A stretch of DNA of 24,485 bases. Source: Bacteroidota bacterium (GTDB lineage: Bacteria; Bacteroidota; Ignavibacteria; UBA10030; UBA8401). Below the pieces are notes generated by a model. The model was given only the letters and a program-made list of their open reading frames with translations. It was not told where the DNA came from and did no database searches. The stretch lies in NCBI GenBank assembly GCA_023229405.1, contig JALNZH010000019.1:1-24485 (forward strand), read 5' to 3'. A program made the position numbers and the translations under genes. This document shows positions 15,257 to 23,371 of this stretch, in pieces (position 1 is the stretch's first letter; each line of letters starts with the position of its first letter).

Positions 15257-18124
15257 TTATAGTGTATTCGCGTTTGTTTGGAAAATAATAATAACTTCTG
15301 TTCCTTCTCCTTTTTGAGAAATAATCTTCAGTTTCGCCCCAACTTCTTGCGTCCGCCGCTTGAGGCTCAACAAACCGCTTCCGTTAAAAGACATTTCTTG
15401 ATTGAATCCAACACCATTGTCCTTAACTGATAATACAAACATATTTGGATTGCTATCGCAGTGAATTTCTACTTTTGTCGCTCTAGCATGTTTAAGAATA
15501 TTGTGGAGTATTTCCTTAAACATCAGTATGATATTTCTGCGACCTTCGATGAATTTATCATCTTGTTTGACATTATCAGCCATAAATACACGAACATCCA
15601 TATCTCTAAGCATTCTGCCAGATATTTCACGTAACCGTGCTTCTAGGTTCATGAATGTATCATACCGTGGATTAATATACCATACGATATCCCGAAGGAA
15701 TTCCGATGTTTGAAGAGTGGTCTCAGTAATAATTGCGAGGTCATCCTTAATCGTTTGTGCAATAGATTCACTTCTGCCAATTCGTTGACTTATCAAAGCA
15801 ATACTGCCGAGATTACTTCCCACCTCATCGTGAAGATCGTTGGCAATACGAGCACGTTGATTTTGAATTAATTTTTTGTGGATTATAACCGATCTAATAT
15901 TTCGAAATGTCAAATATATTATAATTGAAACTAGTGTAATAAATGGTAAATAAAAAACAGGGTTTTTATATATAGAAGGAGGCACAATAAATTTTGATTT
16001 GTAGTATTGTTCTCTCACATTACCATATATATCCTTTGTCTGTAAATAGAATTTATGTTCTCCATCTTTTAACGACGAAAATGACACTTCGCGAACCTTA
16101 TTCCATTCGGACCAAATATTGTCATCTAATTTTATTCTTACTTCAATATCGTCAGAAGGAATTTCATTCCAATACGAATCAACGGTCCATTTTATATATA
16201 CTCTTTCGTGTTCAACAATTGGCGCATTAATAACTACATTAATTGGAATATTTATTTTTTTTCTACTTAAGACTCCTACTCCAATTCCATGTCCGCCGAC
16301 ATATATTTTATCCTTTAATGGCAGAACAACACGTAATTCCTTTAGACCATATTCTGATTCAATATCAAACGAAGACCAAACACCATTATTATTGCTAAAT
16401 AATCCTCGAGTTGTTGCTACCCATAAAATACCAGTACTATCAACCTTCAAATCCCATACTTTCTGTTTGTAATCTGAATCGGTAACCCATTCCCATATCC
16501 AACGGATGGTATCTTTAGAATCGATATATCCCAACGTTGAGCTAAATGTCGAGAACCACAATCGATTATTATTATCTGATTCGATTGAATAAACAGATGT
16601 AAGGTTATGTAAATCGTTTTTTCCCCAATGTTTCCAATCGTTGTGTGTTTTTCTGCTTAATCCTGTTTTTGTCCCGAACCAAAGCGCGCCGTTTTTTGAT
16701 TCTTTAAATGAATAAACTCTATCGTTAAGCAATCCATTTTTACTATTAATTTGTGTAAAAATCGAACCATTATACATAAATGCTCCTGGATTTTTGCTTA
16801 AGCTATCCGATGAAGCACCACTCGCGGCAAGGCCCAGGAACCATAAATTCCCATTTTTGTCATTTCTGATTTTATGAACTCTTGGACAGTTCAATCCATC
16901 TTTAAATCCATAATGCCTCCATTTTTCCCCATTCCATCGATATGCACCTTCAAATGAAGATCCGCTAGAAATCCAAATATTTCCTTTTGAGTCCTCCGCA
17001 ATACCTGTTATTAAACCAATTTTTTTGTTATCGATAGTGTGGATGTTTTTAATTTTTCCGTTTGCATATCGAATTTCAACACCATTAATATTACCTATCC
17101 AAATATCTCCTCCACTGGTCTGCAAAATCTCCATCACAATATTTCTTGGATCTGCTAATTGATATCTCCACCACGTCCACTTTTTAGCTGTATTCCTAAA
17201 TAAGTATAAACCATTTTCAGTTCCTATCCATAAATCATTAGCTTTACTAAATTTCAAGCAAATCAGTCCAACCATCTGAGATGGAACAGGCTTCAGTTCT
17301 TTCCATTTATTTGAAGTTCTTAACCGTATATCTCCCGTTTCATATGCCGCTATTACATCGTTATTTGAAGAGATATCAAGTGAACGTATTGGTAACGACC
17401 GTTCTGTTTTTGATAACACAGGAAGTTTTCCACTTTGCCATTCCCAGATTCCAATTTGATCTTTAGGCGAGTCAATCGACATTACACCATAACCATTTTC
17501 ATTTTCTGATATCGACCGAACAAATCCATGTGGTATTATCTGGTAAAGTATTTTATTCCGATATTCAAACAATCCATCAGCATTGCCAAACCATATCCTG
17601 TTGGAGTTTGTTTTGCGAATACTCCCCGAAGAATATTCTTGAATTATTTCGACTTTTCCATTTAATTGTAATAATATCATGCGTGAAGACATGTTTAATG
17701 TTGTAACTAATATTTTATTACTATCCACAACACACGCTGAGTTTACTTTGTCAAAAGAAACATCTTTTGATATTATTCGATTAAATCCGTAATGATTTCC
17801 ACTGTATAACTTTTCATTTAGAATGACCAATATATTATTTTTTAAGCCTTTACATATTTTCGTTGCTCTCTTTCCAAAGCTATTACCATCAACATCAATT
17901 TGATTCCATCGATAACCATCATACCATGCAATTCCTTTCGTAGTGGATACCCACACAGTTCCATCATCTGTTTCAATAATTTCTTCCACAGCATTCGAAG
18001 GCAATCCAGTCTTTGTTGTAAAATGTGCCCAACGCCAGTTTTCGTAGAAATGTTCAAATTGAGCATCGCTTGGTGACACAATAACCAACAAACAAAGAGA
18101 AAGCGTCAGAAATGATGCTCTCAT
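15257..18124 (-). CDS. Sensor histidine kinase with two-component-regulator propeller ectodomain
   Basis: A 955-residue membrane sensor. Signal peptide MRASFLTLSLCLLVIVSPSDA, then a large periplasmic beta-propeller made of about a dozen repeats of the pattern GLP..V..I.ED..G.LW.GT..GL. Examples are GLPSNAVEEIIETDDGTVWV, GLLNDRVYSFKESKNGALWF and VWDLKVDSTGILWVATTRGL. A Y_Y_Y-type beta-sandwich follows (about 640-715), then one membrane helix (about 722-741, YLPFITLVSIIIYLTF). The HisKA_3 dimerisation box NDLHDEVGSNLGSI carries the phospho-accepting His765. The HATPase domain shows EILHNILKHARATKV, DNGVGF and GSGLLSLKRR. Unlike many Bacteroidota hybrid sensors it has no fused receiver or AraC domain; the receiver is the next gene. 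ATG 18124 is preferred over in-frame GTG 18151. In Bacteroidota such propellers often sense glycans; here the ligand is unknown. Confidence 0.92.
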   Translation of the reverse strand: MRASFLTLSLCLLVIVSPSDAQFEHFYENWRWAHFTTKTGLPSNAVEEIIETDDGTVWVSTTKGIAWYDGYRWNQIDVDGNSFGKRATKICKGLKNNILVILNEKLYSGNHYGFNRIISKDVSFDKVNSACVVDSNKILVTTLNMSSRMILLQLNGKVEIIQEYSSGSIRKTNSNRIWFGNADGLFEYRNKILYQIIPHGFVRSISENENGYGVMSIDSPKDQIGIWEWQSGKLPVLSKTERSLPIRSLDISSNNDVIAAYETGDIRLRTSNKWKELKPVPSQMVGLICLKFSKANDLWIGTENGLYLFRNTAKKWTWWRYQLADPRNIVMEILQTSGGDIWIGNINGVEIRYANGKIKNIHTIDNKKIGLITGIAEDSKGNIWISSGSSFEGAYRWNGEKWRHYGFKDGLNCPRVHKIRNDKNGNLWFLGLAASGASSDSLSKNPGAFMYNGSIFTQINSKNGLLNDRVYSFKESKNGALWFGTKTGLSRKTHNDWKHWGKNDLHNLTSVYSIESDNNNRLWFSTFSSTLGYIDSKDTIRWIWEWVTDSDYKQKVWDLKVDSTGILWVATTRGLFSNNNGVWSSFDIESEYGLKELRVVLPLKDKIYVGGHGIGVGVLSRKKINIPINVVINAPIVEHERVYIKWTVDSYWNEIPSDDIEVRIKLDDNIWSEWNKVREVSFSSLKDGEHKFYLQTKDIYGNVREQYYKSKFIVPPSIYKNPVFYLPFITLVSIIIYLTFRNIRSVIIHKKLIQNQRARIANDLHDEVGSNLGSIALISQRIGRSESIAQTIKDDLAIITETTLQTSEFLRDIVWYINPRYDTFMNLEARLREISGRMLRDMDVRVFMADNVKQDDKFIEGRRNIILMFKEILHNILKHARATKVEIHCDSNPNMFVLSVKDNGVGFNQEMSFNGSGLLSLKRRTQEVGAKLKIISQKGEGTEVIIIFQTNANTL

Positions 18125-18375
18125 TAAGTATTTTTCTTGAAGGGCATTCACAGCAATACTTTCAACAATGTCGGGGATTCAATTATTGTAGACATAATAA
18201 AAGAAGAATTCATGAAAATAAATACTTCAGTGCAAATTCTAAATGAAATTTTCCAAAAAAAGACGGTATGCCTTAAAAGACAATAATTAGTTTGTCCAAC
18301 GATGGTATTGTATCGTAATATTGCCTCTTGGATCAATTTTGTACTTTCTTGAGTCAAGGAATATTTCCCACCACA

Positions 18376-18418
18376 TTAAAACAAAACAACCTCCTGAAAG
18401 GAGGTTGTTTTGTTTTAA
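18376..18418. terminator. 20-bp perfect hairpin terminator after the FKBP gene
   Basis: The left arm 18376-18395 (TTAAAACAAAACAACCTCCT) and right arm 18399-18418 are exact reverse complements with a 3-base loop (GAA). On the minus strand it begins 2 bases after the FKBP stop codon, and its 3' arm ends in a T-rich run. It ends the minus-strand cluster 18421-23251 and isolates it from the kinase gene. The remaining ~250 bases up to the kinase start hold no gene I can support. Confidence 0.92.
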
Positions 18419-18420
18419 TT

Positions 18421-19164
18421 TTATTGAATTGCTATCAATTCTACTTCAAAGATTAATGTTGAACCAGGTGGGATGAGTTGTCCCGCTGGTTGCTCTCCAT
18501 ATGCTAGATTATTCGGAATATAAAATTCATATTTTGCTCCTTCCTTCATCAGTTGCAGTCCCTCCGTCCACCCTCTGATTACCTGATTTAATCGAAATGA
18601 TGTCGGCTCTCCCCGTCCATATGATTCGTCAAAAATCACACCGTTGATTAGTCGACCGCGGTAATGCACGGTAACAGTATTCGTATCCATCGGTGATTTA
18701 CCTGTCCCTTCTCGAAGAATCTTATATTGCAAACCACTTGCAGTTGTCTTCACACTATCCTTTTTTCCATTCACAACAAGAAATTCTTCGCCTTCCTTTT
18801 TATATTTTGCTGATATCCCAGCCAGTTTCTTTTGATCATCTGCTTGTGGATTCATTTTTTGAAATATTTCTACAACGTGTTGGATTTCTTCCGGAGTTAA
18901 TCGATTATCAAACCCTTCCAGCGCTTCCGTAATACCACCGACAAATGCAGCTGTACGAAATGGAAAATTGCTCGATTTTACGTTTGAACCTACTTTAAGG
19001 CCAAGATCATATCCGCTTAAATAACTCATTTTATCCTCATTCGATTTGAGGGAAATTGTTTTCTTCTTCGGCATTGTTTTTTTTGCATCACTCTTTGGTT
19101 GTTGTGTGTATGCGCTGACCACGAATATCAAACACATCAATAGTACTGACAAACGTTGCATCAT
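18421..19164 (-). CDS. FKBP-type peptidyl-prolyl cis-trans isomerase (FkpA/Mip-like)
   Basis: A 247-residue secreted foldase that isomerises X-Pro bonds in periplasmic or outer-membrane proteins. Signal peptide MMQRLSVLLMCLIFVVSAYTQ, a Lys-rich linker, an N-terminal dimerisation domain (KMSYLSGYDLGLKVGSNVKS through about residue 130), then the FKBP domain from about 145. That domain shows SGLQYKILREGTGKSP, VTVHYRGRLINGVIFDESYG, FRLNQVIRGWTEGLQLMKEG, YEFYIPNNLAYGEQPAGQLI and PGSTLIFEVELIAI. The active-site aromatic and acidic residues (Y/F of HYRG, FDES, the V-I-x-G-W of the pocket floor, and Y of LAYG) are in place. AGGAG lies 8 bases before ATG 19164. It is the last gene of the cluster, with its own likely promoter at 19208-19238. 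Confidence 0.95.
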   Translation of the reverse strand: MMQRLSVLLMCLIFVVSAYTQQPKSDAKKTMPKKKTISLKSNEDKMSYLSGYDLGLKVGSNVKSSNFPFRTAAFVGGITEALEGFDNRLTPEEIQHVVEIFQKMNPQADDQKKLAGISAKYKKEGEEFLVVNGKKDSVKTTASGLQYKILREGTGKSPMDTNTVTVHYRGRLINGVIFDESYGRGEPTSFRLNQVIRGWTEGLQLMKEGAKYEFYIPNNLAYGEQPAGQLIPPGSTLIFEVELIAIQ

Positions 19165-19207
19165 TACTTCTTCTCCTTTTTTTGATTAGAATACATTTTT
19201 ATCATTG

Positions 19208-19238
19208 GAAATATAGTGAAACTGCACTGTATTACAAA
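19208..19238 (-). promoter_or_regulatory. Promoter of the FKBP gene, inside the end of the SGNH gene
   Basis: On the minus strand TTTG (19238-19235), 19 bases, then TATATTTC (19215-19208), seven of eight positions of TAnnTTTG with ideal spacing. The -33 box overlaps the last codons of the SGNH hydrolase. Transcription would start near 19201, about 37 bases before ATG 19164. Confidence 0.55.
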
Positions 19239-19891
19239 CCGTGTTTCTTTAAAACCGGTAGCAGGAGTTCACGCCATCGGTGATATGCCAATGCTGTTAA
19301 ATGGACTCCATCGGTAGTATATTCGTTTCGCAGTGCGCCGTCAGAAGAAAGCGCCGTATTGATATCGAGCCATTCAATCTGTTTTATTTTTGCATAATCT
19401 TTCAAAAGAAAATTCAGTTTATTCACTTCGTCATTCTTTTCCACAGCTTGTTTCCATTTTGGGTTGACATGTAGTGTTGATTGAATTACGGGAATGATGC
19501 CGTGCAATAGAAGCGTATCAACGATCATCATATAATTGTGGAATATACGGTTAACACTTGCTCCAGCATACAAATCGTTGATGCCGGCCATAATAAAACA
19601 GAGTTTTGGCTGTAAGAGATACACTTGGTGCAGCCGATGTAGCATACCGACAGTATTATCACTACCGATTCCCCTGTTGATGATTCGCTCGCGTCCCAAC
19701 AATTCATTCCATGCACCACCGAATGTAATGGAATTACCAAGGAATACAACATCCGCAGAAACTACTTTTGTCAATTCAAACTGCGCAATCATATTTTTAT
19801 ACACCGTACTTTTTAGATACAATGAATCATACGGCGTTTGCGCCATAACGGCACCAACAAAAGCAAGATAAAGTATAAAATGTTTGTTCAC
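19232..19891 (-). CDS. Secreted SGNH/GDSL-type hydrolase
   Basis: A 219-residue esterase/lipase-like protein with signal peptide (MNKHFILYLAFVGAVMAQ). The four SGNH blocks are present: VVFLGNSITFGGAW (block I, nucleophile Ser), INRGIGSDN (block II, Gly), IMAGINDLY (block III, Asn) and TTDGVHLTALAY (block V, Asp and His). The GNSIT and NRGIG forms are typical of the platelet-activating-factor-acetylhydrolase-like branch, which often removes acyl or acetyl groups from glycans. The true substrate is not known. It starts with GTG at 19891 after AGGAA; the nearby ATG runs into a stop. Only 12 bases separate it from the dienelactone hydrolase gene upstream, so the two are co-transcribed. Confidence 0.9.
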   Translation of the reverse strand: MNKHFILYLAFVGAVMAQTPYDSLYLKSTVYKNMIAQFELTKVVSADVVFLGNSITFGGAWNELLGRERIINRGIGSDNTVGMLHRLHQVYLLQPKLCFIMAGINDLYAGASVNRIFHNYMMIVDTLLLHGIIPVIQSTLHVNPKWKQAVEKNDEVNKLNFLLKDYAKIKQIEWLDINTALSSDGALRNEYTTDGVHLTALAYHRWRELLLPVLKKHGL

Positions 19892-19903
19892 CGCAACATT
19901 TTC

Positions 19904-20746
19904 CTATTGATGCTTGAAAGCTTTTTTCAAGAATAGAATCGTGGCTTCGTTTGCTTGAGCACTCATCTCTCGATTATGTTGTGGATTGCTCGGATTTGCA
20001 AATGCATGCACAGCGTTAAAGTTTTTAACCGTCAGGCGTTTCTTCGCGGTTTTCATGTTCTTTTCAAACTCAGCAACAATTTGAGGATTGATAAAATTAT
20101 CCTGAGTGGCAAAAATACCCAGAACGTCACTGTTTAACGTCTTGAGTTTTTTTACATCTTTTTCTGGCATTCCGTAATAGATTACGCAACCGGAAGATTG
20201 TTTCCCCAACATCAACGCCGCCTGCATGGACCATCCACCTCCAAAACACCATCCTAGTGTAGCGATCTTTGCTTTCGAGCCAACATAGTTCTTCGCAGCG
20301 GTAATAATAGAACGAGACCGTTCATCGTTTACGTTTCTAATATATATCCGGGCTGAATCGGGCGTTTCCGCAATTTTCCCATCGTATAGATCCAGCACAA
20401 TTACTGTAATATTTCCGAGATCTCGCTGTAGTTTTTCCGCTTCACGTTTGATATAATCATTCATCCCCCACCATTCGTGAAACACAAATAAATAGTTATC
20501 CGAATGTTGAACGGACGGTACTATAAAAATTGTCGCATCTATTCCATCCACAGTTTTAATTGATTTCACGCTTCCAGTGACTTCTTGAAATTCAAATAGT
20601 TCCGGCGCAATATGAAGAGCAACAAACGCAATATCCTTTTCGAAGGCGGCAAATGATTCAATCGCCGTTGGAATGCAACAACTTTTTCTATCCTCGGCTA
20701 ACAGCATTGAAATTAGAACAAACGTGAATAGCAACATTGATTTCAT
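19904..20746 (-). CDS. Secreted dienelactone-hydrolase-family protein
   Basis: A 280-residue alpha/beta hydrolase. ATG 20746 is chosen because GAGGGGG precedes it and a signal peptide follows (MKSMLLFTFVLISMLLA). The catalytic triad of the family is visible: Cys in ATLGWCFGGGWSM (about 168), Asp in GIFATQDNFINPQ (about 216) and His in FNAVHAFANPS (about 247). FVFHEWWGMNDYIKREAEKL supplies the oxyanion and substrate loop. Family members hydrolyse dienelactones or other small esters. An export signal argues against classical chloroaromatic degradation here and for a periplasmic esterase of unknown substrate. Its ribosome site overlaps the stop codon of murB (gap 10 bases). Confidence 0.9.
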   Translation of the reverse strand: MKSMLLFTFVLISMLLAEDRKSCCIPTAIESFAAFEKDIAFVALHIAPELFEFQEVTGSVKSIKTVDGIDATIFIVPSVQHSDNYLFVFHEWWGMNDYIKREAEKLQRDLGNITVIVLDLYDGKIAETPDSARIYIRNVNDERSRSIITAAKNYVGSKAKIATLGWCFGGGWSMQAALMLGKQSSGCVIYYGMPEKDVKKLKTLNSDVLGIFATQDNFINPQIVAEFEKNMKTAKKRLTVKNFNAVHAFANPSNPQHNREMSAQANEATILFLKKAFKHQ

Positions 20747-20756
20747 GGGTACCCCC

Positions 20757-21830
20757 TCAAGTTGGTGAAATGATATTTGCTTCCAATTCCAACTGCAATT
20801 GAAATATTTTATAAACTCCCCACTGAATCTCATCCGCAAGATCTAACAATTCTTTGGTCGTCCCATTATAATTAACGAGAGCCAATGTATGGTGTTCCGA
20901 AATTCCGACCCCGTTTTTTTTATACCCTTTTTTAAATCCAGATTTTTCGATCAGCCATGCTGCTGGTATCTTTTGTTTTTGACCAAAAGGGAATATAGGG
21001 ACCGGAGTGCCATCGCCGATTTTCTCCCATGTTTTTTTCACCTGGTCAAGCATTCTCTCTTCTACTATTGGATTTAAGAAGAACGATCCCACTGAACAGG
21101 TATTCGGATCATTAGAATCGATCACCATCGACTTTTTTGCACGTAAAGAAAGAATAATCGAACGGACCGCTAGAAGCGATACTACACCATCCGCCTGTGC
21201 CGATAAATTGACTGACGCATCAACAATCTTTTTCACTTCAGGGTAATGAATTGTCGGTCTGCCGTTTTTCTTTAACCGAAATGTTACTTCTGTAACAATA
21301 TATTTCCCCGCATCTTCCGTTTTAAAACGACTTGTTCTGTACGAAAAGTTACAATCTTGAGTAACGAACTCTTCCTCGCGTAAGGATTTCTTATTCAGCA
21401 CTTTTACCATTTCAATAACATCTTTTACTTCCTGTCCATACGCTCCAACATTTTGAATCGGTGTCGCACCGACGCTGCCCGGAATTCCTGAAAGGCATTC
21501 AACACCGGCAAATCCTTTTCCCACAACCGTTTTGACGAACGATTCCCAATTTTCACCGGCCTTCACACGGACGAGTACATCATTTCCGTCATCACTATAA
21601 GAAATTCCTTTCAGATCTACTTTTAGAACCATTCCGTTGAATCCGTCATCGGAGAAGATTGTGTTGCTGCCGTCCCCCAACACGTGAACACGAAGATCTT
21701 TTGCATGTGCAATAGACAGTGCATCTTTAAGATCGGTAACGGTGTGACAAAGACAAAAAAACGCTGCGTAGCCGCCGAGTCGGATGGTGGTCAGATCTTT
21801 CAAAGGTATATGTTCCTGGATTGTTATCAT
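20757..21830 (-). CDS. murB: UDP-N-acetylenolpyruvoylglucosamine reductase
   Basis: A 357-residue FAD enzyme that reduces UDP-GlcNAc-enolpyruvate to UDP-MurNAc with NADPH, the second committed step of peptidoglycan synthesis in the cytoplasm. Seen: LKDLTTIRLGGYAAF, VLGDGSNTIFSDDGFNGMVL, CLSGIPGSVGATPIQNVGAY (FAD-binding), CNFSYRTSRFK, and NTCSVGSFFLNP with the catalytic Ser near residue 245. The C-terminus carries LELEANII with the active-site Glu. The Tyr-containing SYRTS loop and the length fit the E. coli-like type I enzyme. ATG 21830 shares its A with the stop codon of the YciI-like gene (TGATG), implying translational coupling. A longer GTG form from 21860 would overlap that gene by 31 bases and is less likely. 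Confidence 0.96.
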   Translation of the reverse strand: MITIQEHIPLKDLTTIRLGGYAAFFCLCHTVTDLKDALSIAHAKDLRVHVLGDGSNTIFSDDGFNGMVLKVDLKGISYSDDGNDVLVRVKAGENWESFVKTVVGKGFAGVECLSGIPGSVGATPIQNVGAYGQEVKDVIEMVKVLNKKSLREEEFVTQDCNFSYRTSRFKTEDAGKYIVTEVTFRLKKNGRPTIHYPEVKKIVDASVNLSAQADGVVSLLAVRSIILSLRAKKSMVIDSNDPNTCSVGSFFLNPIVEERMLDQVKKTWEKIGDGTPVPIFPFGQKQKIPAAWLIEKSGFKKGYKKNGVGISEHHTLALVNYNGTTKELLDLADEIQWGVYKIFQLQLELEANIISPT

Positions 21831-22273
21831 CACCGTAATTTTGCACCTTTCGCTGACCACCAGGAATAGATTTCCACCGTCAGACGGCCTACCTTAATCG
21901 AAGGATCCGTCGCACACAAGTTCAATACTTCATCATATGTTTCACAATTGAAGACAAATATTCCCCGCAAGTCGCCGTCGTATCCCATTGGACCCGCCAG
22001 ATCGATTTTTCCTTCTTTATATAATCGATCGATATTTGCCAAATGTCCTTTTTGAAGTTCGGCCGCAGTCGTCGAATCCTGATTTCTTATTGGGCCGCGT
22101 TTCAGTAAGACAAGAAAATATTGTTTCATTTCACCATCTTTTACTTCTTTACGTATTTTGTCTTTTTGAAGCAACACCGGTCCAAGAACCTTTGCATCTT
22201 CCTTTATTTTTTTCGAATCTTGTGCAACCGACATTGTTGTCAAAGCACAGAGTAAGATGACGAATCGTTTCAT
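21830..22273 (-). CDS. Secreted YciI-like (YCII-domain) protein
   Basis: A 147-residue protein with signal peptide (MKRFVILLCALTTMSVAQ) and a YCII-related ferredoxin-like domain over about residues 48-140. Seen are MKQYFLVLLKRGPIRNQD, LQKGHLANIDRLYKEGKIDL, AGPMGYDGDLRGIFVFNCET and DPSIKVGRLTVEIYSWW. The KGHLANI histidine and AGP...G pattern match YCII domains, whose best-studied relatives are small muconolactone-isomerase-like enzymes, often of unknown substrate. A secreted copy is less usual than the cytoplasmic form. AAGGGAG lies 5 bases before ATG 22273. It follows the Sua5 gene by 36 bases and overlaps murB by one base. Function is not known. Confidence 0.85.
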   Translation of the reverse strand: MKRFVILLCALTTMSVAQDSKKIKEDAKVLGPVLLQKDKIRKEVKDGEMKQYFLVLLKRGPIRNQDSTTAAELQKGHLANIDRLYKEGKIDLAGPMGYDGDLRGIFVFNCETYDEVLNLCATDPSIKVGRLTVEIYSWWSAKGAKLR

Positions 22274-22309
22274 ACGTCTCCCTTTTGTATTGGCGGATAG
22301 ATTAAATGA

Positions 22310-23251
22310 TTATTGTACGGACGCTTTTCGGATCCGGTCCATTATTGCCAGACCGATACCGCTTTCACTGACTTGTTCGCAATAAATTGTCTGAATCTTT
22401 TTTTTATCACACTCTCGAAAAAAACGAAATAATGAATGTGCATATTCAGATTCGTGCCTGCAAATTAATTTGAGACCAAAATCCGCTTTACCTTCCGACC
22501 GTAATCCGATATATGCCGATGTTTTCATCGGGATCGTTTCCGACATGCCGCTGACAATAAAAACATAGGCTAACGGAGAATAATGACGATATTTTATGCC
22601 AGGACTTCGCGGAATCTTCGTTTGTTGTTTTTGCAGGCGAGTAGAGGGAATAATATTCCGCAATTGCTCCAGCGTTACTCCACCAGCGCGCAAAATTACC
22701 GGTGAATTCCCCGTACAATCCACAACGGTCGATTCCAGTCCGATGTGTGATGGATCGCCTTTCAGAATGCAAGGGATCTTCCCGTTCAAATCATGCCGGA
22801 CCGCTTGCCAGGTGGTGGGACTCGGTGAGCCCGAGAGATTTGCCGACGGTGCAGCCACCGGAACGCTGCACGCCGAGAGAAATTTTTGCGCAAGTGTGTG
22901 CTTGGGAATTCGCACACCAACAGTACCAAGACCGGCGGTAACTAGGGACGAAATTTTTTTATTTTTAGGCAGCACCAGTGTTAATGGTCCTGGGAAAAAT
23001 TCATCCATCAGTTTTTCGGCATACTTCGGAAATGAAGAGACAACAGAATAGATCTGATCTCGTGATCCGATATGCACGATTAGCGGATTATCCGACGGTC
23101 TTCCTTTTGCCAGAAAGATCTTCTTTACCGCATTGGAATCGAGTGCATTAGCGCCCAAGCCGTATACGGTTTCCGTTGGAAAGGCAACAACGTTGTTTTG
23201 ACCAATGATTTCAGCCGCTGTTCTAAAAGAGGCTGTAATAAGCGTTCGCAT
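22310..23251 (-). CDS. L-threonylcarbamoyladenylate synthase (Sua5 type)
   Basis: A 313-residue enzyme making threonylcarbamoyl-AMP from Thr, bicarbonate and ATP for the t6A37 modification of tRNAs that read ANN codons. The YrdC domain spans about residues 5-190: NVVAFPTETVYGLGANALDS, FLAKGRPSDNPLIVHI (KxR), GPLTLVLP, GVRIPKH and VAAPSANLSGSPSPT (SxN). After the LRAGGVTLEQL turn come a linker and the C-terminal Sua5 domain, so this is the long Sua5 form, not short YrdC/TsaC. ATG 23251 gives the usual family length and start. In-frame ATG 23323 would add 24 unneeded residues. No clear ribosome site is seen for either. It heads the minus-strand cluster and is divergent from receptor C. Confidence 0.92.
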   Translation of the reverse strand: MRTLITASFRTAAEIIGQNNVVAFPTETVYGLGANALDSNAVKKIFLAKGRPSDNPLIVHIGSRDQIYSVVSSFPKYAEKLMDEFFPGPLTLVLPKNKKISSLVTAGLGTVGVRIPKHTLAQKFLSACSVPVAAPSANLSGSPSPTTWQAVRHDLNGKIPCILKGDPSHIGLESTVVDCTGNSPVILRAGGVTLEQLRNIIPSTRLQKQQTKIPRSPGIKYRHYSPLAYVFIVSGMSETIPMKTSAYIGLRSEGKADFGLKLICRHESEYAHSLFRFFRECDKKKIQTIYCEQVSESGIGLAIMDRIRKASVQ

Positions 23252-23371
23252 AATTGTTCGAATATAGCGAAATTTCGAAAAAATAGTCCGTGCAAAGCCG
23301 AATCTTTTCACTTCCTCCGGCATCTTACCAACAACGATACATTCTCTTATTTGACAGATTGGACAGCGTTT

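Noticed and set aside
18148..18357. Minus-strand frame of 69 codons just upstream of the kinase
   Set aside because: No ribosome site, no recognisable family and an unremarkable composition. It most likely covers the kinase leader and promoter. Its stop next to GTG 18151 could suggest coupling, but the signal peptide supports the later ATG 18124.
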